Positions 24,203 through 33,879 of a stretch of DNA of 39,493 bases are shown here, piece after piece; position 1 is the stretch's first letter; the number at the start of each line of letters is the position of its first letter. Location: positions 1 to 39,493 of the forward strand of contig QCQB01000019.1 in NCBI GenBank assembly GCA_003212315.1, given 5' to 3'. A model generated the notes under the pieces. The model worked only from the letters and a program-made list of their open reading frames with translations. It searched no databases and was not told the DNA's origin. The position numbers and the translations under genes are program-made. This DNA is from SAR116 cluster bacterium AG-447-C21. GTDB lineage: Bacteria; Pseudomonadota; Alphaproteobacteria; Thalassobaculales; Thalassobaculaceae.

Positions 24203-26299
24203 TTAAATATCGGTAATTGAGGGTGAGGTTTTGGAAAAACCATTTAATTGATTTATTGGCAAGGGGTCGAGCATTTTCCGAACCTTAAAAACTATATTTC
24301 CATCAATCTCGGTTCTCTCTAATGTATTTTTAAATACATCACGCATACCTTTTTTCAATTTTAATGGAAGGGGTTTGATTGTTTGAACCAATAGGTCAAC
24401 CATTACGGAATTAACCCTTCCATCTATCTGTAATTCACCAATATTGTCGAGCTTCAGGTTTACAATAAAACGTGTTTTGCGAGATGAATTTGTGTCTTTA
24501 TTCGGGGAACCTTCATCTTGATGAATGAGAAACTGAATTTGGCTGAGTTGTTCATCACTCAACATTGGAAAGAAAAATGCTCTCCAGCCACTATCAGAAG
24601 GTTCGCTTGCTCGTTGCATTAGCAGAAAATCTTCGTCTAACCCTCTTATTAAACCAGGTTGGGTTCTATTTATGATATTTCGATTTTCGTGACCTAGCCA
24701 TAAACTTGGATTGCCCATCCGAATTGCAGCAATGAATATCGCCATAGTAGCTGTTAATTTTGAATTTGGTTTTCCAATTTGGGTGTTTGTGAAATTAATT
24801 GCTTTGTCAGGAGACTTGATACTCAGATCAGATACAAATGTTTCAAGACGCACCCAACCATTTACCAATTGCCCTATCGTTAGCTTTTCAGGAGTGACAG
24901 TTTTATTTATTCTGACAGGCAATGGTTCAATTAGTATCTTTGTATTACTGGGAAGATCGGTTGTCCCCGATAGGGTCATAAACTTTTCTGGCGTATCTAT
25001 TATGACTTTTCCATGAGGTGTTTTACCAATCACTGTTCCAATAACAATAGTATCCTTATTTGCAATTTTTGTAGTATTAGGGGATGAATTTGGACTGAGC
25101 AATTTTATGATACGTACGTCTGCATTTTTTTTTCCAGGCGCAATATCCGTATTAATTCCGGGATTCTGTATTTTGGTAGTCCCAGTTTGGTTTTTCTCAA
25201 TAAAAGTGGTAATGGCGTGTTTTAGTTTATTATGATTAGCTGAATATTTTGGAGCACTCTTGGGATACATTTGATTTAATGAATTAGATGTTGGATTACT
25301 CGTTTTCGGCGAACTCTTATTTGCTGCGTTTTCTTCATATTGCTTTTGATGAGGCAACTGAGTATTAGATTTATTATTCGTGTTTTTAGTATTCTCAATT
25401 GGTTTTGAGTGCAAAAAGATTATAGGTAAAGATTTTGTAATGTGTTGAATGGAATTATTAATATTTACAATATGTTTAATGCTGTTTTTCGTATTGTGCC
25501 GAAAATTATAGGCAGACGTCTGTGGGTTTGTTTGTGTATTGGGTTTTAGAAATAGGTTAGATGAATTTTTTTTTGAACTTTCCGTGGTTTGGATTGCGTT
25601 AAATTTTTTAATATAATCACTATCCCTCGGGGTAATTATTTTCTTAGTGCTATTATCAATTGAAGATAGAAAAGTAATTGGGTCTTTTTTATTATTTATT
25701 GTCTTCGTAAAATTAATTAAGGGTGGAGGAAGTCGACTTCCTTCTTTTGAAATAGCCAGTTTGGGGGCTCGGATTCTGTTATTGGATTTTTCATCTTTCG
25801 TGAAAAACTCAGTAAATATATTTGGCAGGGTAGGTAGTTGCTTGGCATTAGGTCGAGGCTTACCAAAATCTTTTAGCATTAAACTTGCGTTTGATGGTTT
25901 TGTCATAATACTCGCTTCGACAACTAAGCCCTGGCGTAGCCGAGGTAACGAAAATATTTTTTCGCTTGTAAGTCTATTTTTTGCGATAGGCTTTATTTTA
26001 GGGTTTGGCTCCATCATTTGAATCGTGAGGTCAGTGTTATTAGAGTTCAATGAAAGGATAACAGGCATACCAATTCGTAATGTTCGAGGGAGTTGGCTCG
26101 TTATTTTGGCTGCTATTCTGCTATCATTTACAGAAAAGACTACATTTCCATTGTTTGAGACTTCGGTCACGTGAGCTTTGATCGTTTGATTGGAAGAAGT
26201 TAAGTTTAGATTTTCAAAACCGGAGATTATTCTGGCTGCGATTTGACCTTCCTTGAGGTTTGATGGGAAATTTGCCGAGGTTGGGAGGATGGGGCTCAC
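24203..26299 (-). CDS. FliK-like hook-length-control candidate
   Basis: A 698-residue protein with a folded N-terminal ~115 residues, a long Asn/Lys/Ser/Thr-rich low-complexity middle (about 130-410) and a C-terminal segment (~560-680) with F-I-V-N-L-K-L-D-N-I-G-E-L-Q-I-D-G. That segment resembles the core of the FliK/Flg_hook C-terminal domain (strand - loop - G-x-L-x-[VI]-D-G). In FliK the disordered middle measures the hook and the C-terminal domain switches export specificity. The GTG start at 26299 overlaps the flhG stop (GTGA), and the position at the end of the flhA-flhF-flhG row fits a flagellar protein. The identification is moderate, because disordered sequence carries little signal. 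Confidence 0.65.
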   Translation of the reverse strand: MSPILPTSANFPSNLKEGQIAARIISGFENLNLTSSNQTIKAHVTEVSNNGNVVFSVNDSRIAAKITSQLPRTLRIGMPVILSLNSNNTDLTIQMMEPNPKIKPIAKNRLTSEKIFSLPRLRQGLVVEASIMTKPSNASLMLKDFGKPRPNAKQLPTLPNIFTEFFTKDEKSNNRIRAPKLAISKEGSRLPPPLINFTKTINNKKDPITFLSSIDNSTKKIITPRDSDYIKKFNAIQTTESSKKNSSNLFLKPNTQTNPQTSAYNFRHNTKNSIKHIVNINNSIQHITKSLPIIFLHSKPIENTKNTNNKSNTQLPHQKQYEENAANKSSPKTSNPTSNSLNQMYPKSAPKYSANHNKLKHAITTFIEKNQTGTTKIQNPGINTDIAPGKKNADVRIIKLLSPNSSPNTTKIANKDTIVIGTVIGKTPHGKVIIDTPEKFMTLSGTTDLPSNTKILIEPLPVRINKTVTPEKLTIGQLVNGWVRLETFVSDLSIKSPDKAINFTNTQIGKPNSKLTATMAIFIAAIRMGNPSLWLGHENRNIINRTQPGLIRGLDEDFLLMQRASEPSDSGWRAFFFPMLSDEQLSQIQFLIHQDEGSPNKDTNSSRKTRFIVNLKLDNIGELQIDGRVNSVMVDLLVQTIKPLPLKLKKGMRDVFKNTLERTEIDGNIVFKVRKMLDPLPINQLNGFSKTSPSITDI

Positions 26300-27087
26300 G
26301 GCGCGATTAAACGATCAAGTATTAAAATAGCATCTTCGGCGGCATTAGTCATTGGATGGCGTGTGAGTAATGGGATTTGGCTACGTATGGCCTCATTCAC
26401 CTTTGTGTCTCTGCGAATTGATCCCAAGAATGGTGGGGCATATTTTAGAAAACTTTCGCAAGCCTTTTTCAATGTTTCGTAGGTTCGTTGACCTTCAATA
26501 TGGCTTGCACAATTGTTTATCACAAGTCGTATATCGGCAGATGGATTAGTTTGTATAGACAATTTTATAAAGGCATAAGCATCAGTAAGCGATGTTGGCT
26601 CGGTATTTGCGATGACTATGATTGTAGAAGCTTTACCAGAAAGATTGCGCACCGTACGGTCTATTCCCGCGCCGAGGTCCATAATAACTTTGTCGTAGTT
26701 TTTAGAGAACTCAACCAAATCATCACCCAAATTTATTAATTGATTTGGAGGGAGTGCAGCAAGGTTTCCAGAACCGGAATGTCCGGCTAACACGTCAAAT
26801 TTTCCCTCTTCATATCTCGTTTTCGCTTGGCTCATTGTTAATTTTCCAGAAATAACCCCTCCAATATCTCTTTGAGGCATTAACCCTAGCTGGATATCAA
26901 CATTAGCCAGCCCAAGATCAGCATCAAAAAGCAGAACTCGAGAGCTTCTAAGTGCAAAAGCATGACTTAAAGTTATGGAAAACCATGTTTTGCCCACGCC
27001 ACCCTTGCCAGATGCCACAGCTATTATATTATCGTTTACTGGTCTGTCTGCGCCATTCTGCTGGCGCATGGTGTTATCTATAGCCAT
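26296..27087 (-). CDS. flhG: Flagellar number regulator FlhG (MinD/ParA-like ATPase)
   Basis: A 263-residue deviant-Walker ATPase. G-K-G-G-V-G-K-T is at residues 27-34, followed by L-L-F-D-A-D-L-G-L-A-N-V-D as Walker A'. FlhG limits the number of flagella by acting on FlhF at the cell pole and on C-ring assembly. The start ATG 27087 has an excellent GGGAGGT. It lies 26 nt after flhF and overlaps the fliK-like gene by 4 nt. The N-terminal D-Q-A-x-x-L activator helix of longer FlhG proteins is not apparent in the short stretch before the P-loop. Assignment as FlhG rather than MinD rests on its place next to flhF. Confidence 0.92.
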   Translation of the reverse strand: MAIDNTMRQQNGADRPVNDNIIAVASGKGGVGKTWFSITLSHAFALRSSRVLLFDADLGLANVDIQLGLMPQRDIGGVISGKLTMSQAKTRYEEGKFDVLAGHSGSGNLAALPPNQLINLGDDLVEFSKNYDKVIMDLGAGIDRTVRNLSGKASTIIVIANTEPTSLTDAYAFIKLSIQTNPSADIRLVINNCASHIEGQRTYETLKKACESFLKYAPPFLGSIRRDTKVNEAIRSQIPLLTRHPMTNAAEDAILILDRLIAP

Positions 27088-27113
27088 CTCATATTACCTC
27101 CCGATTAAGGTCT

Positions 27114-28073
27114 TTATTTATTCAATCGCGAACTTGTATTCCCCAGCAACAAGCGTGCCAACGATACTGGGTTAATTGGTCGTAGGCCATCACTTACGCT
27201 TGGACCAACACCGATTCCGCAAACACTGAGGTTTCCTCCTGCTGCTGCGCTCAGAACTGATCCGTGTCGTCGTGCTACATCTATCCGCGTAACAATTAGG
27301 CTTTCTGCGCCCAATTCAGAGTACACTTCGGCTAAATCGCTTGCCTCTAGGGGGTCAGTTCCGTCAGCTAGAAGCATTATAACTTTGGCGTCAATGGCAT
27401 CAATGAGGTCCTGTTGTCTTTTGAAATCGTTTGGTTTGAATGGGTTGCCGCCAGCACAATCTATTATCGTTTGATACTCTGAATTACCTGCCATGATGGC
27501 ATCTTTTAATGAGGTTGGATTGCTTGCGCTCATCAAGTCTATTTTTAAGATTTTTGTGAAAGCCTCTAATTGTTCAAAACCACCAGCCCTAACCTTATCA
27601 GTGCTAATTACATTTACTTTCTTTCCTGCCATTACCGCTCTTGCTGCTAGTTTAGCCGTTGTCACTGTTTTTCCAGCCCCGGGCAGTCCAATTAACATAA
27701 AAATACCTTGAGCTTCAGCACTTGGCAGCTGTTGAAAATTGAAAACTTGATCCATTGAAGTCGCAAGCGCTGTATCGACATCATCGATTGCCAATTGACT
27801 AATTATATCCATTATTTGACTAGATATTTGAGGTGGTGTTCCGTGCCGAGTTAGGGCTTCTGTAATTATATCAAAATCATTGGCTTCACTAACCTCTTGT
27901 AAGTCTTTTGAATTAATGGAAAGTTCCTCTTTGTCTATGGCAGCAGTGACACAAACTCCAGAACCATTATCCGCTTTTTTTGAGGATACAATAATTGCTT
28001 CTTCGCCAAAATGTTCTTTAACAATTTTTAAAGCCTCTGTCATAGATGGTGCAGAAAAGGTTTTTAAACGCAT
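27114..28073 (-). CDS. flhF: Flagellar SRP-type GTPase FlhF
   Basis: A 319-residue SRP-family GTPase that places flagella. The N-terminus M-R-L-K-T-F-S-A-P-S-M-T-E-A-L is the characteristic FlhF B-domain start, so ATG 28073 is used rather than the TTG two codons earlier. The P-loop G-L-P-G-A-G-K-T is at 129-136, S-T-D-K-V-R-A-G-G-F-E-Q-L at ~157-169 corresponds to the G2 region, D-C-A-G-G at 205-209 replaces the usual D-T-A-G-R, and T-R-I-D supplies base recognition. It is on the short side for the family because the B-N linker is brief. It is located between flhA and flhG, the conserved order. Confidence 0.95.
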   Translation of the reverse strand: MRLKTFSAPSMTEALKIVKEHFGEEAIIVSSKKADNGSGVCVTAAIDKEELSINSKDLQEVSEANDFDIITEALTRHGTPPQISSQIMDIISQLAIDDVDTALATSMDQVFNFQQLPSAEAQGIFMLIGLPGAGKTVTTAKLAARAVMAGKKVNVISTDKVRAGGFEQLEAFTKILKIDLMSASNPTSLKDAIMAGNSEYQTIIDCAGGNPFKPNDFKRQQDLIDAIDAKVIMLLADGTDPLEASDLAEVYSELGAESLIVTRIDVARRHGSVLSAAAGGNLSVCGIGVGPSVSDGLRPINPVSLARLLLGNTSSRLNK

Positions 28074-28110
28074 TAGCAAAATACTCGCGTGGTTGATTTG
28101 TGAGGTGCCA

Positions 28111-30234
28111 TTATATTTGCCCTAGTGTTTTAATTTTAGCCTTTGGGTGTATTTCATTCTGGGACATTATCTCAGTCTCGGGTCTAAAACGTTCGACTAT
28201 AGATCTAACGAAAGGCCTTATAGCTGGGGATGTTAACATTACTGGGCTCTCTCCCTTTTCCGAATAATCGTCCATCACCGTTCTAACATTATTTATAAAG
28301 GTCTGAAGTTGGCTGGGGGCCATAGAGAGTTGGCGTTCTTCTCCGTTCTCTATAATAGATTCAGCAAAAACTTGTTCCCATTCCGCCGAAAGAGTCACAA
28401 GTGGTATGAAATTGTCATCGGTAGAATTCTGTTCGCTGATTTGCCTTGCCAAGCGAGATCTTACGTGTTCTGTAATTTGTGTGGCATTGCGGGTAAACGC
28501 GCATGCCTCAGAAATTCCTTCAAGTATAGTCGGAAGGTCTCTGATTGAAATCCGCTCCCCTAGTAGGTTTTGCAAAACTCGTTGGACACCACCAACAGAA
28601 ATTTGGTTAGGTATCACATCTGCTACTAACTTTTGGTGTTCAGTTGGTAGTTCATCTAAAAGGTTTTGTGTTTCGGTATATGACAATAATTCTTGCATAT
28701 TATCTCTGATCAACTCGGTAATATGAGTCGTGATTACCGTGGCTGGATCTACAACCGTATACCCCTTAAATGTAGCTTCCTCTCGATTTTCGGGATCAAC
28801 CCACATAGCCGGGAGCCCAAATGTGGGTTCTACTGTATCAGTACCGGGTAAATCTATAGGACTCCCCGAGGAGTCCATAACTAAAAGACGGTTTGGTCTT
28901 ATATCGCTACTACCAACTTCTATTTCCTTAATCCGAACAACATAAGTATTTGCTGGTAATTGAAGATTATCTTGAATCCGAACTTGAGGCATAATAAATC
29001 CATTTTCGCTGGCGATTTGTCTGCGAAGTGCCTTTATTTGATCCGTTAACCTATAATTTTCCGTTTCCTCACTAACTAAAGGCAATAATCCATACCCTAG
29101 CTCTAGCCGAACTAAATCTATATGGAGGGCTGATGAAATTGGTTCTTCAGCGATTGGAGCGTTTGCAGCCTCTAAGAGTAGTTTCTCATTTTTAATTTCT
29201 TCGACAGATTGAGCTTTAAAAAGAAAGTAACAGATTACACCAATACAAATCGCCACCCCTATAAACGGTATCATAGGTATACCCGGCAGTAATGAAAGCC
29301 CGGCCATCAGAAAAGCGGAAAGCATTAACGCCTTGGGATATCCTCCTAATTGGCGAAAAACTGCTTTATCTGTTGAGCCTGTTGTTCCACTTTTTGTAAC
29401 CAATAAGCCGGCTGCTGTAGAAACAATGAGTGCTGGAATTTGACTTACCAAGCCGTCACCTACTGTTAAAAGTGTGTAGGTTTGTGATGCTTGTTTAAAA
29501 GTTAGGTCTTGCTGTGCAACTCCAATTATTATGCCTCCTAGGACGTTAATAAGAGTTATAAGCAACCCGGCTACAGCATCACCTCGAACAAATTTTGAGG
29601 CGCCATCCATCGCTCCAAAAAAAGTGCTTTCTGAACTGAGGTCTTCTCTTCGTTTTCTTGCTTCATCCTCGCTAATTAAACCAGATGATAAATCAGCATC
29701 TATAGCCATTTGTTTTCCAGGCATGGCATCTAGACTAAAACGAGCAGAAACTTCTGCGATACGGCCTGATCCTTTTGTGATTACTATAAAATTAACGATA
29801 ATTAAAATTGAAAAAACGATTACCCCGATCACAGGGTTTCCGCTCATCATAAACTGTCCAAAGGCTTGGATTACCTGCCCTGCGGCATCGGTTCCAGTAT
29901 GGCCATCAGCTAAAATTAGGCGAGTAGAGGCTAAGTTAAGCGACAGCCTGAGCATTGTCGCTATAAGAAGTATCATGGGAAATGCATTAAAATCTAGCGG
30001 TTTATTAATAAACAAAACTGTCATCATAATCAGTACTGAGAATGCTATGGAAATGCCTAATGAAAGGTCGAGCAACCACGTTGGCATAGGCAAAATCAAC
30101 ACAGCCAGTATAGCAACAACCGCTAAAGCAAGTGCTATATCACTCCGCTTGGTGATTTTCGCGAATAACCCAGCACCATAATTGTCGAAAGTGGTTTGCT
30201 GAGTTGGTGCTGTTTCATTAGAAGTTTCGGACAT
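28111..30234 (-). CDS. flhA: Flagellar export gate protein FlhA
   Basis: A 707-residue core component of the flagellar type III export gate. The N-terminal half has about eight membrane segments beginning at ~33 (I-A-L-A-L-A-V-V-A-I-L-A-V-L-I-L). It includes the conserved cytoplasmic loop region with D-A-M-P-G-K-Q-M-A-I-D-A-D-L-S-S-G and R-R-E-D-L-S-S-E-S-T-F-F-G-A-M-D-G-A, which couples proton flow to export. The C-terminal half is the cytoplasmic domain that docks chaperone-substrate pairs. ATG 30234 is preferred over TTG 30243, which would sit too close to GAGAA. Length and motifs match the family. It heads the flhA-flhF-flhG block, 37 nt before flhF. Confidence 0.98.
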   Translation of the reverse strand: MSETSNETAPTQQTTFDNYGAGLFAKITKRSDIALALAVVAILAVLILPMPTWLLDLSLGISIAFSVLIMMTVLFINKPLDFNAFPMILLIATMLRLSLNLASTRLILADGHTGTDAAGQVIQAFGQFMMSGNPVIGVIVFSILIIVNFIVITKGSGRIAEVSARFSLDAMPGKQMAIDADLSSGLISEDEARKRREDLSSESTFFGAMDGASKFVRGDAVAGLLITLINVLGGIIIGVAQQDLTFKQASQTYTLLTVGDGLVSQIPALIVSTAAGLLVTKSGTTGSTDKAVFRQLGGYPKALMLSAFLMAGLSLLPGIPMIPFIGVAICIGVICYFLFKAQSVEEIKNEKLLLEAANAPIAEEPISSALHIDLVRLELGYGLLPLVSEETENYRLTDQIKALRRQIASENGFIMPQVRIQDNLQLPANTYVVRIKEIEVGSSDIRPNRLLVMDSSGSPIDLPGTDTVEPTFGLPAMWVDPENREEATFKGYTVVDPATVITTHITELIRDNMQELLSYTETQNLLDELPTEHQKLVADVIPNQISVGGVQRVLQNLLGERISIRDLPTILEGISEACAFTRNATQITEHVRSRLARQISEQNSTDDNFIPLVTLSAEWEQVFAESIIENGEERQLSMAPSQLQTFINNVRTVMDDYSEKGESPVMLTSPAIRPFVRSIVERFRPETEIMSQNEIHPKAKIKTLGQI

Positions 30235-30384
30235 TTTAAACAATTCTCATTTTTGAGACAAAAATTTTATTAGTTTTGGCATCTTGATTAATTGTAGAAA
30301 ATAATTTGAAAGTTGAAAGTATGTTTTTGGTGCCACGTTAGCAGAATACATAATCTACACATAAGTTTAATAAATGAGTTTTCA

Positions 30385-31803
30385 TTAAACCTTCTCCAAG
30401 TCACCAGATGATGGAACCTGAATCCCCTCATCTGAATATGCTTTAAGCTTGTTTCTTAAGGTACGAATTGATATTCCCAGTATTGTGGCTGCATGTGTTC
30501 TATTTCCAAGGCAATGATGTAGGGTATTAATGATTAATTTTTGCTCAACTTCTGCTACGGTTTTTCCAAGTAGCTCATCACTATTATCGGCAGTATCGTT
30601 AACTATTTCATTTTTTATTATTGGAGATGGAGCTGTTGCCGCCACCGCTGCTGACGCCAGTGGAGATACTGGGGATTGTATTTCATTATTTCCTCCCAAA
30701 AGGTTCTCCCCTGTAAGTAGGATAGCTGTGTCATCTATCTCATCTCCCGTAGCAAGCAGTACTGCTCGATGCATTGTATTTTCCAGCTCGCGCACATTAC
30801 CCCTCCAATGATGCGCTTCGAGTCTCTTCATAGCTTGATCGTTTATGTGACGATTGGGGACGCCGTTTGCCTCAGCATACTTAGTCGCAAAAAACTCTGC
30901 TAATACTCTTATATCACCAGTTCGCTCACGTAAGGCAGGTAGTTGGAGATTAAAGACATTTAGTCTAAAGTAGAGATCTTCACGAAATTTCTCATCCTGG
31001 ACATGTTTTTCTAGATCCCTGTTTGAGGTTGCGATCAGTCGAATATTTATTTTGACGGGTTGTGATCCTCCAACCCGATCTATTTCACGTTCTTGAATCG
31101 CTCGTAGTAATTTGGCTTGAAGACGAATATCCATTTCGCTAATCTCGTCTAAGAGTAAAGTGCCCCCGTCCGCTTCTTCAAACTTCCCAACCCGGCGAGC
31201 AACAGCCCCCGTAAATGCACCCTTCTCGTGGCCAAAAAGTTCAGACTCTAAAAGATTATCTGGTATTGCTGCGCAGTTGACGCTGACAAACTTCTGGCTC
31301 GAACGTTTGCTCTTGGAATGAATATATTTCGCTATGACTTCTTTGCCGGTTCCAGACTCGCCCGTGATGAGTACACTGGCTTCAGAAGGAGCTATTTGGG
31401 CGGCTAGTTTCAACGTTCCCGCCATCAATGGGTCGTTGAATACCACTGATGTTTGTTCCTCTGATACAGCCTGAAGAACCGCTGCGATCATCTCTGGGTT
31501 TGGCGGCAAAGGAATATACTCTTTTGCCCCTGCTTTAATAGCGGCAACCGCCGCATCAGGATCATTACTAATTCCGCAAGCTACCACCGATGTATTAAGA
31601 CGTTCCTCTTTCATACTTTTCATGAATTTGGCTATGGAAAGTTTTATATCAATCATCACCAAATCAGCACCTTGCCCACTCCGAAGGGAATGTAATCCAG
31701 CGTCAACACTGTCTACTTGAGATACTGTTGCACCGCGTGATATGGCAATTTGGCCAGCGGCGCTGATATGTCCTTCAAGCATACCGACTATTAGCAACCG
31801 CAT
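30385..31803 (-). CDS. flbD: FlbD-type sigma-54-dependent flagellar transcription activator
   Basis: A 472-residue activator with a receiver-like domain (1-~115), a sigma-54 AAA+ domain (~125-360) and a Fis-type helix-turn-helix at the end ([18 protein letters not shown]). Walker A is G-E-S-G-T-G-K-E at 148-155, the sigma-54 contact loop G-A-F-T-G-A at 195-200 and Walker B G-G-T-L-L-L-D-E at 213-220. The receiver lacks the usual acidic pair near residues 8-11 (it reads G-M-L-E-G), although Asp52 could be a phosphoacceptor. A degenerate receiver is known for FlbD, which is controlled by FliX instead. The position between motA/fliN and flhA supports FlbD, which times late flagellar genes. Confidence 0.9.
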   Translation of the reverse strand: MRLLIVGMLEGHISAAGQIAISRGATVSQVDSVDAGLHSLRSGQGADLVMIDIKLSIAKFMKSMKEERLNTSVVACGISNDPDAAVAAIKAGAKEYIPLPPNPEMIAAVLQAVSEEQTSVVFNDPLMAGTLKLAAQIAPSEASVLITGESGTGKEVIAKYIHSKSKRSSQKFVSVNCAAIPDNLLESELFGHEKGAFTGAVARRVGKFEEADGGTLLLDEISEMDIRLQAKLLRAIQEREIDRVGGSQPVKINIRLIATSNRDLEKHVQDEKFREDLYFRLNVFNLQLPALRERTGDIRVLAEFFATKYAEANGVPNRHINDQAMKRLEAHHWRGNVRELENTMHRAVLLATGDEIDDTAILLTGENLLGGNNEIQSPVSPLASAAVAATAPSPIIKNEIVNDTADNSDELLGKTVAEVEQKLIINTLHHCLGNRTHAATILGISIRTLRNKLKAYSDEGIQVPSSGDLEKV

Positions 31804-31862
31804 TTTATTCTCCTTTTCTCAGCTTAAACGGGGGTATCTAAAATTTGACCAACCGTTTATCA

Positions 31863-32657
31863 CTATGTCTTTAAATAGGACTTAACGCCCAAGTAAGTTT
31901 TTAATGAATGAACATTTTCCTGTTTGCTGATCGATATTGCCCCAGTTATATAAACGTCTAAGACCGTAATTTGATTCCGAATGTGGTTTTCTAATTTTGC
32001 AGATATTGGTGCAAAGACCATATATGCTAGTACGGCCCCATAGAATGTAGTAAGAAGCGCTATTGCCATCGCTGGACCAATTTGGTCGGGAGAATCTAAA
32101 TTCCCCAAAAGTTGTATTAAGCCGACAAGCGTACCAATTAATCCCATAGAGGGGGCAATTTCAGCAGCCTTTTTGAGAACTGCAACACTTTTTTGTTTTT
32201 GCTCGGCTATCGACAAGATTTCATTTCTCAAAGTATTTTCTAGGATAATACTATCGTTGCCATCAACGACTAACGCGATTGATTTTTGAAGAAATGGTCT
32301 ATCTTCCAAAACTTCATTTAATTCATCGAGGGCTAATATCCCTCTGTCCTTTCCTATTTGCGCTAGACTAATTACGTCACTTATTGCGTTAGTCTTAGAA
32401 TACTGTGTTGCATAAAATATCTCAGAGGCATGGATTAAAGTTCGTTGTATCTCTCTGAAATTAAATGAAACCATTAATATGGAAATAGTTCCAAACATGA
32501 CAATCAAAACTGCCGGAACGTTGTAAAAAGACGCTATTGACCCGCCAATTAATAATGCCCCAAATATGAGTAAAAATGCAGAAATCAAACCAAAAATTAA
32601 TGCAAAATCATATTTTTTTTTCTTAATAGAAAGAGAATCTATTTTCAGAGTGGACAC
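31863..32657 (-). CDS. motA: Flagellar stator protein MotA/PomA-like
   Basis: A 264-residue inner-membrane ion-channel subunit. It has four hydrophobic segments (about 18-38, 44-63, 163-183 and 194-214). The cytoplasmic loop has the family charge pattern R-G-I-L-A-L-D-E-L-N-E-V-L-E-D-R-P-F-L-Q-K, and the torque-region A-P-S-M-G-L-I-G-T-L-V-G-L-I precedes TM3. T-T-F-Y-G-A-V-L-A-Y-M-V-F-A-P follows in TM4 with its conserved Pro. The GTG start 32657 follows GAGGAGA. The sequence looks closer to the PomA/short MotA type than to the E. coli form. No motB is adjacent, so its partner must be elsewhere. Confidence 0.9.
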   Translation of the reverse strand: MSTLKIDSLSIKKKKYDFALIFGLISAFLLIFGALLIGGSIASFYNVPAVLIVMFGTISILMVSFNFREIQRTLIHASEIFYATQYSKTNAISDVISLAQIGKDRGILALDELNEVLEDRPFLQKSIALVVDGNDSIILENTLRNEILSIAEQKQKSVAVLKKAAEIAPSMGLIGTLVGLIQLLGNLDSPDQIGPAMAIALLTTFYGAVLAYMVFAPISAKLENHIRNQITVLDVYITGAISISKQENVHSLKTYLGVKSYLKT

Positions 32658-32730
32658 TTTTTCTCCTCTATTCTTAAAGTTTCAAATTGTGAATCGAACA
32701 TGTTTCTTTCTTTGGATATTTATCTCTAAT

Positions 32731-33096
32731 CTAGGTTCGATCCGACTTAATGATTTCTGTCATTGTGACACCTAGTCTTTCCTCTACTATAACCACCTCA
32801 CCTCGTGCGACTAATCTATTGTTTACATAGATATCTATGGCCTCTCCAACTTTTCTATCGAGCTCAACCACCGCACCTCTTCCAAGTTTTAGGAGCTGGC
32901 TCACTTGCATAGTCTGCTTGCCAAGAACAGCTGATACTTGGACGGGAATATCATAGACAGCTTCTAGTTCCCGAGAGGTTATTTCGGTTTGTTCATCTTC
33001 CGCAAAAACTTCTTCAATATCTTCCTCTTTGCTATCAGCAGCTTTAACTTCATCTTCTTCAAGATCATCCAGATTTAGATCGGTATCGTCAGCCAT
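32731..33096 (-). CDS. fliN: Flagellar motor switch protein FliN
   Basis: A 121-residue C-ring protein. The first ~40 residues are acidic and probably flexible. The rest is a SpoA domain: I-P-V-Q-V-S-A-V-L-G, then L-L-K-L-G-R-G-A-V-V-E-L-D-R-K-V-G-E, then I-Y-V-N-N-R-L-V-A-R-G-E-V-V-I-V-E-E-R-L-G-V-T-M-T-E-I-I. FliN forms the base of the switch ring and docks FliH for export. ATG 33096 has TAGGAG upstream. It lies 36 nt after fliH in the expected alphaproteobacterial order. Confidence 0.97.
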   Translation of the reverse strand: MADDTDLNLDDLEEDEVKAADSKEEDIEEVFAEDEQTEITSRELEAVYDIPVQVSAVLGKQTMQVSQLLKLGRGAVVELDRKVGEAIDIYVNNRLVARGEVVIVEERLGVTMTEIIKSDRT

Positions 33097-33132
33097 TATC
33101 TACTCCTATATTTTTGTGAACGAGTATAATCA

Positions 33133-33837
33133 TCAGTAGCAATCTTTGTCATTTTGACCTCCCAGGCCGGCATCTTTTGTGGATGGTGCTTCTGTCTCTG
33201 TAATCACACGGTCCACTATTTTATCAATTTGGCCCCAGGTGGTTGACATGGATCGTTCCATTTCGCCAGAATCCCAACTAATTCTGCAATCGTCTCCAGT
33301 TAACTCCTTGTTAACAACCAAAACGACTTGGCCATCAAAATTAGCACGCGAAGTGATTAAATCTATTTTTTCCTGTAGAGGGAGGGTTAAATGTTGGGAG
33401 ATCTGTACTAGTACTTTGGGTTGTTTATCTATAAATTCAAAGGCATGTGTAATAGTGCGTTCGACCTCGCTCAATTGACCATTTCTTGTGATTTGAGGGG
33501 CTAACTTTTTCATAATTGCATGGGCCAATCTCAAGGTATCTTTATTTATAGCTTCTGACCATTTTTTATGAACCTGCATTAAACTTTCCAATTTCAGAGA
33601 AATAGTATCCAGTGATGAAGCGATTTCACGCTCTATTCCGCTCATAACCTCGGCTTTACCCTCTTGAATCCCTTGCTTTAGGGCGATTTGTTTAGCCGCA
33701 TGCAAGTCTTCCTCTGAGAATGTGGGTGTATCTTCTACCGAAAGTTTTTGTTCTTGTTTTAAAAGATCTTTCTTATCGTCTTTTGCATTTTTCGTTTCTT
33801 CCTCATCGAACATCGTATTAAAAAGGTATTTGTCCAT
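33133..33837 (-). CDS. fliH: Flagellar assembly protein FliH
   Basis: A 234-residue stator of the export ATPase FliI. The N-terminal ~60 residues are charged. A helical region follows with A-L-K-Q-G-I-Q-E-G-K-A-E-V (a short version of the G-x-x-x-G segment), and the C-terminal half has the E/V-ATPase-peripheral-stalk-like domain with L-A-H-A-I-M-K-K-L and D-D-C-R-I-S-W-D-S-G. The start is taken at ATG 33837 (GAG upstream at usable spacing); TTG 33855 would add six residues. It follows fliF directly: only 42 nt separate them, so fliG, normally between them, is missing here. fliI is also not in the window. Confidence 0.88.
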   Translation of the reverse strand: MDKYLFNTMFDEEETKNAKDDKKDLLKQEQKLSVEDTPTFSEEDLHAAKQIALKQGIQEGKAEVMSGIEREIASSLDTISLKLESLMQVHKKWSEAINKDTLRLAHAIMKKLAPQITRNGQLSEVERTITHAFEFIDKQPKVLVQISQHLTLPLQEKIDLITSRANFDGQVVLVVNKELTGDDCRISWDSGEMERSMSTTWGQIDKIVDRVITETEAPSTKDAGLGGQNDKDCY

Positions 33838-33879
33838 TTCAAAAAGCTCGATCAATAGTCAAATTTTAAGTGCATCATT

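Noticed and set aside
30330..30335. TGGCAC on the minus strand upstream of flhA, like a sigma-54 -24 element
   Set aside because: The required GC of the -12 element is absent at the correct spacing (AT instead).
32738..32756. GGTTCGATCC, like a tRNA T-arm
   Set aside because: It lies across the end of fliN, and no acceptor, D or anticodon arms can be drawn around it.
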